Notes under the pieces: generated by a model
What the model was told of the DNA's origin: nothing
Seen by the model: only the letters and a program-made list of their open reading frames with translations
Database searches by the model: none
Made by a program: the position numbers and the translations under genes
Assembly (NCBI RefSeq): GCF_001457475.1
Contig: NZ_LN831029.1
Span: 3,100,001 to 3,164,000, forward strand
From: Achromobacter xylosoxidans
Lineage (GTDB): Bacteria; Pseudomonadota; Gammaproteobacteria; Burkholderiales; Burkholderiaceae_B
Length of the DNA stretch: 64,000 nt
Reading direction: 5' to 3'
Shown: positions 60,490-64,000 of the stretch, in pieces
How the letters are laid out: each line of letters begins with the position of its first letter
How positions within the stretch are numbered: position 1 is the first letter of the stretch

Positions 60490-61499
60490 CGCGGGTCTTG
60501 CTCCATCTTGGCGGCCGGCGCGGGCTGGCGCGCCCAGCACCAGACACGGTGGCGGTCGCCGCTGGCGACTTCCGGCGGCGCCTCCTCGGCGCAGCGCGGC
60601 AGGGCCTCGGGACAGCGCGCCGCGAAGGCGCAGCCGCGCGATTCGGGCGTCACCACCGGCACAATGCCGGGCAGCTCGGCCAGGCGGGCGCCGTGGTCCT
60701 GGCCATCGACGAAGTCGGGCAGCGAGCGGATCAGCGCCTGGGTATAAGGATGGGCGGCACGGTCCAGCACGTCGTCGACGCTGCCTTCCTCGACCTTGCG
60801 GCCCGCGTACATGACGATGACGCGCTGGCACATCTGCGCCACCACGCCCAGGTCGTGGGTGATCAGCACGATCGCCGTGCCCAGCCGCGCCTGGATGTCG
60901 CGCAGCAGGTGCAGGATCTGCGCCTGGATGGTCACGTCCAGCGCGGTGGTCGGCTCGTCGGCGATCAGCACCTTGGGCTGGCAGGCCAGGGCCATGGCGA
61001 TCATGGCGCGCTGGCGCATGCCGCCGGACAACTGGTAGGGGTATTCGTGCACGCGCCGCGCCGGGTCGGAGATCTGCACCAGTTCCAAGAGCGCCTCGGC
61101 CTGCTTCATGGCCTCGCGCCGCGACAGGCCCTGGTGCAGCATCAGCGGCTCGCTGATCTGGCGGCCGATCGTGAAGACCGGATTGAGCGAGGTCATGGGC
61201 TCCTGGAAGATCATCGACAGCTGGTTGCCGCGCACCGCCCGCATGGTTTTCTCGGGCAGGGCCAGCAGGTCGCGGCCGTCGAATTCGACGCGGCCGCGCG
61301 CCACGCGCCCGGGCGCGCGCAGCAACCGCATGATGGACAGCGACGTAACGCTCTTGCCGCAGCCGGATTCGCCCACCAGGCCAAGCGTCTCGCCCGGCAT
61401 CAGGTCGAACGACAGGCCGTCCACGGCCAGCACCGTGGTGTCATCGCCCTCGAAACAGGTGGTCAGGTCATTCACTTGCAGGACAGGTTGGGATGGCAT
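60486..61499 (-). CDS. Dipeptide/oligopeptide ABC transporter ATPase (DppD/OppD type)
   Basis: A 337-residue ATPase partner: Walker [34 protein letters not shown], signature LSGGMRQR, Walker [17 protein letters not shown], and C-terminal [12 protein letters not shown] with a Cys-rich tail ([14 protein letters not shown]). It follows the permease by ten bases. Confidence 0.92.
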   Translation of the reverse strand: MPSQPVLQVNDLTTCFEGDDTTVLAVDGLSFDLMPGETLGLVGESGCGKSVTSLSIMRLLRAPGRVARGRVEFDGRDLLALPEKTMRAVRGNQLSMIFQEPMTSLNPVFTIGRQISEPLMLHQGLSRREAMKQAEALLELVQISDPARRVHEYPYQLSGGMRQRAMIAMALACQPKVLIADEPTTALDVTIQAQILHLLRDIQARLGTAIVLITHDLGVVAQMCQRVIVMYAGRKVEEGSVDDVLDRAAHPYTQALIRSLPDFVDGQDHGARLAELPGIVPVVTPESRGCAFAARCPEALPRCAEEAPPEVASGDRHRVWCWARQPAPAAKMEQDPR

Positions 61500-61509
61500 G
61501 CGCGCGCTC

Positions 61510-62385
61510 CTACAGCTTTTTCGCCAGGCGCGGATCGAGCATGTCGCGCAGCCCGTCGCCCACCAGGTTGACGGCCAGCACGGCCACGCCCAGGAACAGG
61601 CCCGGGTAGAGGATGATGTGGAACGCCACCGCGACGAAGTTGCGGCCTTCGGCCATGATGTTGCCCCAGCTGGGAATCTGCGGCGGGATACCCACGCCCA
61701 GGAAGCTCAGCACGGCCTCGGTCAGGATGGCCGAGGCGGCGATGAAGGTGGCCTGCACCATCAGCGGCGCGAACAGGTTGGGCAGGATGTGGCGCAGCAG
61801 GATGGCCGGCACGCGGGTGCCGGCGGCCACGGCGGCCTCGATGTAAGGCTGTTCGCGGATGGTCAGCACCAGGGCCCGCACCAGCCGCACCACGCGCGGC
61901 ACTTCCGGCACCACGATGGCCACGATCACGGTGGCCAGGCCGCCCTTGAGCGTGGCCATCAGCGCAATCGCCAGCAGCACGCCGGGGATCGCCATCAGGC
62001 CGTCCATGATGCGCATGATCACGGCGTCCAGGCGCCGGAAATAGCCGGCCAGCATGCCCAGCAGCACGCCGCCCGCGGTCGACACCAGCGCGACCACGAC
62101 GCCGACCAGCAGCGACACCTGCGCGCCCCACAGGGTGCGCGCGTACACGTCGCGGCCCAGCGCGTCGGTGCCGAAGAAGTGTTCGGCAGACGGTGGCTTC
62201 ATGCGCGCCAGCGGGTTGATGTCTTGCGGATCGATCGAGGTCAGCCAGGGCGCGGCCACGGCGATCACGGCCAGGGCCAGCAGGATCGCGGCGCCGACGT
62301 ACAGCATGGGATGGCGCCGCAGCGAACGGACGGCGCGCCGCCAGCGCGGGCGCGCCGCGGCCAGGGGCAGGGTGGTAGTGGTCAT
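61510..62385 (-). CDS. Dipeptide-type ABC transporter permease (DppC type)
   Basis: A 291-residue permease: N-terminal OppC domain (RRHPMLYVGAAILLALAVIAVAAPWL), six helices and the coupling loop (VAAGTRVPAILLRHILPNLFAPLMVQATF). It forms the membrane channel with the B-type permease upstream. Confidence 0.92.
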   Translation of the reverse strand: MTTTTLPLAAARPRWRRAVRSLRRHPMLYVGAAILLALAVIAVAAPWLTSIDPQDINPLARMKPPSAEHFFGTDALGRDVYARTLWGAQVSLLVGVVVALVSTAGGVLLGMLAGYFRRLDAVIMRIMDGLMAIPGVLLAIALMATLKGGLATVIVAIVVPEVPRVVRLVRALVLTIREQPYIEAAVAAGTRVPAILLRHILPNLFAPLMVQATFIAASAILTEAVLSFLGVGIPPQIPSWGNIMAEGRNFVAVAFHIILYPGLFLGVAVLAVNLVGDGLRDMLDPRLAKKL

Positions 62386-62398
62386 GGATCGCCCCTTT

Positions 62399-63334
62399 TC
62401 AATAGCGGATACGCGGGTCGAACAGGCGGTAGCTCAGGTCGACCAGCAGGTTGATCAGCACGTAGATGCCCGAGGCCACCAGCAGCACACCCTGGATCAC
62501 GGGGTAGTCGTGGCGCAGCACGGCGTCGATGGTCAGCCGCCCCAGGCCGGGAATGGCGAACACGGTTTCGGTGACCACCACGCCGCCGATCAGCAGCGCC
62601 ACGCCCACGCCGATGGTGGTGACGATGGGATTGGCGGCGTTCTTGAGCGCGTGCCAGACGATCGGCCCGGCCGCCAGGCCCTTGGCTCGGGCGGTGCGGA
62701 TGTAGTCTTCCGACAGCGCCTCCAGCATGGTGGCGCGGGTCATGCGGGTCAGCAGGGCCATGTACACCAGGCCCAGCGACAGACAGGGCAGCACCAGGTG
62801 TCGCAGATAAGGCACCAGCCCGTCCGCCAGCGGCTTGTAGCCCTGCACCGGCAGCCAGCCCAGCTTGATGGAAAAGCCGTAGACCAGGCTGTAGCCGATC
62901 AGGAACACCGGCACCGAGAACGCGCAGACCGCGCCGATCATCACCAGCCGGTCCAGCCATTTGCCGGCGTTCCAGGCCGCCAGCACGCCCAGGGGTATCG
63001 CCGCCAGCACGGCGAACAGCATGGTGAAGGCGGCGATCGACAGGGTCGGCCCCATGCGCTGGCCGATCAGTTGCGCCACGGGCATCTGGGTGGCGATGGA
63101 TGTGCCCAGGTCGCCGGTGGCCAGGTGCCCGACCCAGATGCCGAACTGCGTCAGCAGCGGCTTGTCCAGGCCCAGGTTCTGGCGGATCTTTTCCACGTCC
63201 TCGGTGGTGGCGTTGTCGCCCGCGATCACCGCCGCCGGATCGCCCGGCGACAGGTGGATCAGCAGGAACACCACGACCGCGACCACGGCCATGACGGGTA
63301 TGACGGCCGCGATGCGGCGCAGGATGGTTTTCAC
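62399..63334 (-). CDS. Dipeptide-type ABC transporter permease (DppB type)
   Basis: A 311-residue permease: helix 1 (AAVIPVMAVVAVVVFLLIHL), the motif PGDPAAVIAGDNATTEDVEKIRQNLGLDKPL and the coupling loop (RTARAKGLAAGPIVWHALKNAANPIVT). First permease of the operon, 106 bases after the binding-protein gene. Confidence 0.92.
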   Translation of the reverse strand: MKTILRRIAAVIPVMAVVAVVVFLLIHLSPGDPAAVIAGDNATTEDVEKIRQNLGLDKPLLTQFGIWVGHLATGDLGTSIATQMPVAQLIGQRMGPTLSIAAFTMLFAVLAAIPLGVLAAWNAGKWLDRLVMIGAVCAFSVPVFLIGYSLVYGFSIKLGWLPVQGYKPLADGLVPYLRHLVLPCLSLGLVYMALLTRMTRATMLEALSEDYIRTARAKGLAAGPIVWHALKNAANPIVTTIGVGVALLIGGVVVTETVFAIPGLGRLTIDAVLRHDYPVIQGVLLVASGIYVLINLLVDLSYRLFDPRIRY

Positions 63335-63440
63335 GCTGGGTTTCCCCCCGGCCTGGCGCGGCGCGCGCGGAGCGCTTGGCGGCGGCCTGATTGTCCGGGA
63401 GCGGGGCGCGCTTGCATATCACGCGCGGCCCCGCGCCGCA

Positions 63441-64000
63441 TCATGGTTTTTCGACGTTCCACATGACCGGAATGCCGGTCTTCATCAGCTCGGTGTGCGT
63501 CAGCCCGCGGATGGCCGACACCGGCTTGAATTCGCCCCACATCACGTATGGCACCGACTCGTAGGCGCGCGCCTGCAGCTTCGCGGCGATCTCCTTGCGC
63601 TTGGCCGCATCGGACTCCTGGATCCACTGCGTGCGCAGCGCGTCCAGTTCCTTGTCGCAGGGCCAGCCGGGCAGGCTGTTGCCGCAGGCGGCCGACAGCC
63701 ATGGATTGGTGACCGGCGTGCTGGCATCGTAGTACCCGCCCCAGGTCAGGAACAGGTTCCAGCCCCCCTGGTCGGGCGGGTCCTTCTTCAGGCGGCGCGC
63801 CGCCAGCGAGGCCCAGTCCATGGTCTGCAGGTCGACCTTGAGGCCGGCCTTCTTCATGTTCTGGGTCAGCACCATGACGGCGGGCGCGCTGATGTGGTCG
63901 GTGGGGTAGAGCACCACGATCTTCTCGCCTTTGTAGCCGGCCTCCTGCAACAGCTGCCTGGCGCGCGCCAGGTCGGGCTTGGCGTAGGGCGCCGCGCCCG
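63441..64000 (-). CDS. Dipeptide-type ABC transporter substrate-binding protein, C-terminal part
   Basis: Partial: the frame is open to the window end, so the N-terminus and start lie beyond it. The visible ~186 residues are the C-terminal lobe of an SBP family 5 (DppA/OppA) protein: YAKPDLARARQLLQEAGY, YPTDHISAPAVMVLTQNMKKAGLKVDLQTMDW, then NLFLTWGGYYDASTPVTNPWL. In such proteins this lobe helps close over a peptide. With dan downstream, the ligand may be an N-acyl-D-amino acid or D-peptide. Confidence 0.9.
   Translation of the reverse strand, partial: GAAPYAKPDLARARQLLQEAGYKGEKIVVLYPTDHISAPAVMVLTQNMKKAGLKVDLQTMDWASLAARRLKKDPPDQGGWNLFLTWGGYYDASTPVTNPWLSAACGNSLPGWPCDKELDALRTQWIQESDAAKRKEIAAKLQARAYESVPYVMWGEFKPVSAIRGLTHTELMKTGIPVMWNVEKP

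Overview
The window is high-GC DNA with tightly packed genes, short ATGA-type overlaps and Alcaligenaceae-type (Achromobacter/Bordetella-like) proteins. The D-aminoacylase at 58011-59465 looks, from memory, almost the same as the characterised Alcaligenes/Achromobacter enzymes, so an Achromobacter-like betaproteobacterium is the best guess. I see no rRNA, tRNA, CRISPR array or complete insertion sequence.

Region 1 (about 1-28300) is the most interesting part. It holds a type II secretion system (T2SS) split in two: gspG-K-L-M-[58-aa lipoprotein]-E-F (178-6274) and gspH-I-J-C (26078-28296). Between the halves lie two DING/PstS-like phosphate-binding protein genes (the first frameshifted), a 4100-residue filamentous-haemagglutinin-like protein, and a cell-surface-signalling set. 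That set is an STN/TonB-C protein without a beta-barrel, an ECF sigma factor, a FecR-type anti-sigma factor, two PhD-like/DUF772 fusion proteins and a second ECF sigma factor. The content, and the order G-K-L-M-x-E-F followed by exported phosphate-binding proteins and a giant TpsA-like protein, match the Pseudomonas aeruginosa hxc/PUMA3 (vreAIR-hxc-lap-pdtA) locus as I remember it, although the order is rotated here. The gene expected at position x is the liposecretin (HxcQ/GspD). Here only a 58-residue lipoprotein ORF fills the slot. A good Pho-box candidate precedes the vreA-like gene, a nearly identical 38-bp block precedes both the first DING gene and the giant gene, and one ECF-type promoter motif occurs three times, before fecR and before each PhD/DUF772 gene. 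I read the region as a phosphate-starvation secretion and surface-signalling island with its own regulators.

Region 2 (28317-33081): a DUF1348 protein with its TetR repressor and two operators, several small hypothetical genes, a diguanylate cyclase and SoxR. Region 3 (33087-38312): two DoxX-type membrane proteins, each behind a SoxR-box promoter with a 19-bp spacer, flank a second diguanylate cyclase, a tyrosine recombinase, a DUF899 protein and a small membrane protein.

Region 4 (38358-43999): an unknown 469-residue protein, a tauABC-like transporter, a PLP-dependent dehydratase and a decayed tripartite-transporter (Bug) binding-protein gene. Region 5 (43996-48552): a leftward row of a Rap1a/Tai-type immunity-like protein, a membrane protein, an S41 peptidase homologue lacking both catalytic residues, an unknown cytosolic protein and a Sel1-repeat protein. 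Region 6 (48553-52312): an AT-rich segment with two long palindromes ahead of a KfrA-like protein, a YdiK-type permease, an unusual pseudouridine synthase and three 22-bp iteron-like repeats.

Region 7 (52313-57932): an LD-carboxypeptidase lipoprotein, a zinc metallopeptidase, an exported methyltransferase, an APC permease and an XRE-cupin regulator. Region 8 (58011-64000): D-aminoacylase downstream of a dipeptide-type ABC transporter (F, D, C, B and the C-terminal part of the binding protein, cut by the window end), forming a leftward operon for uptake and deacylation of N-acyl-D-amino acids or related peptides.
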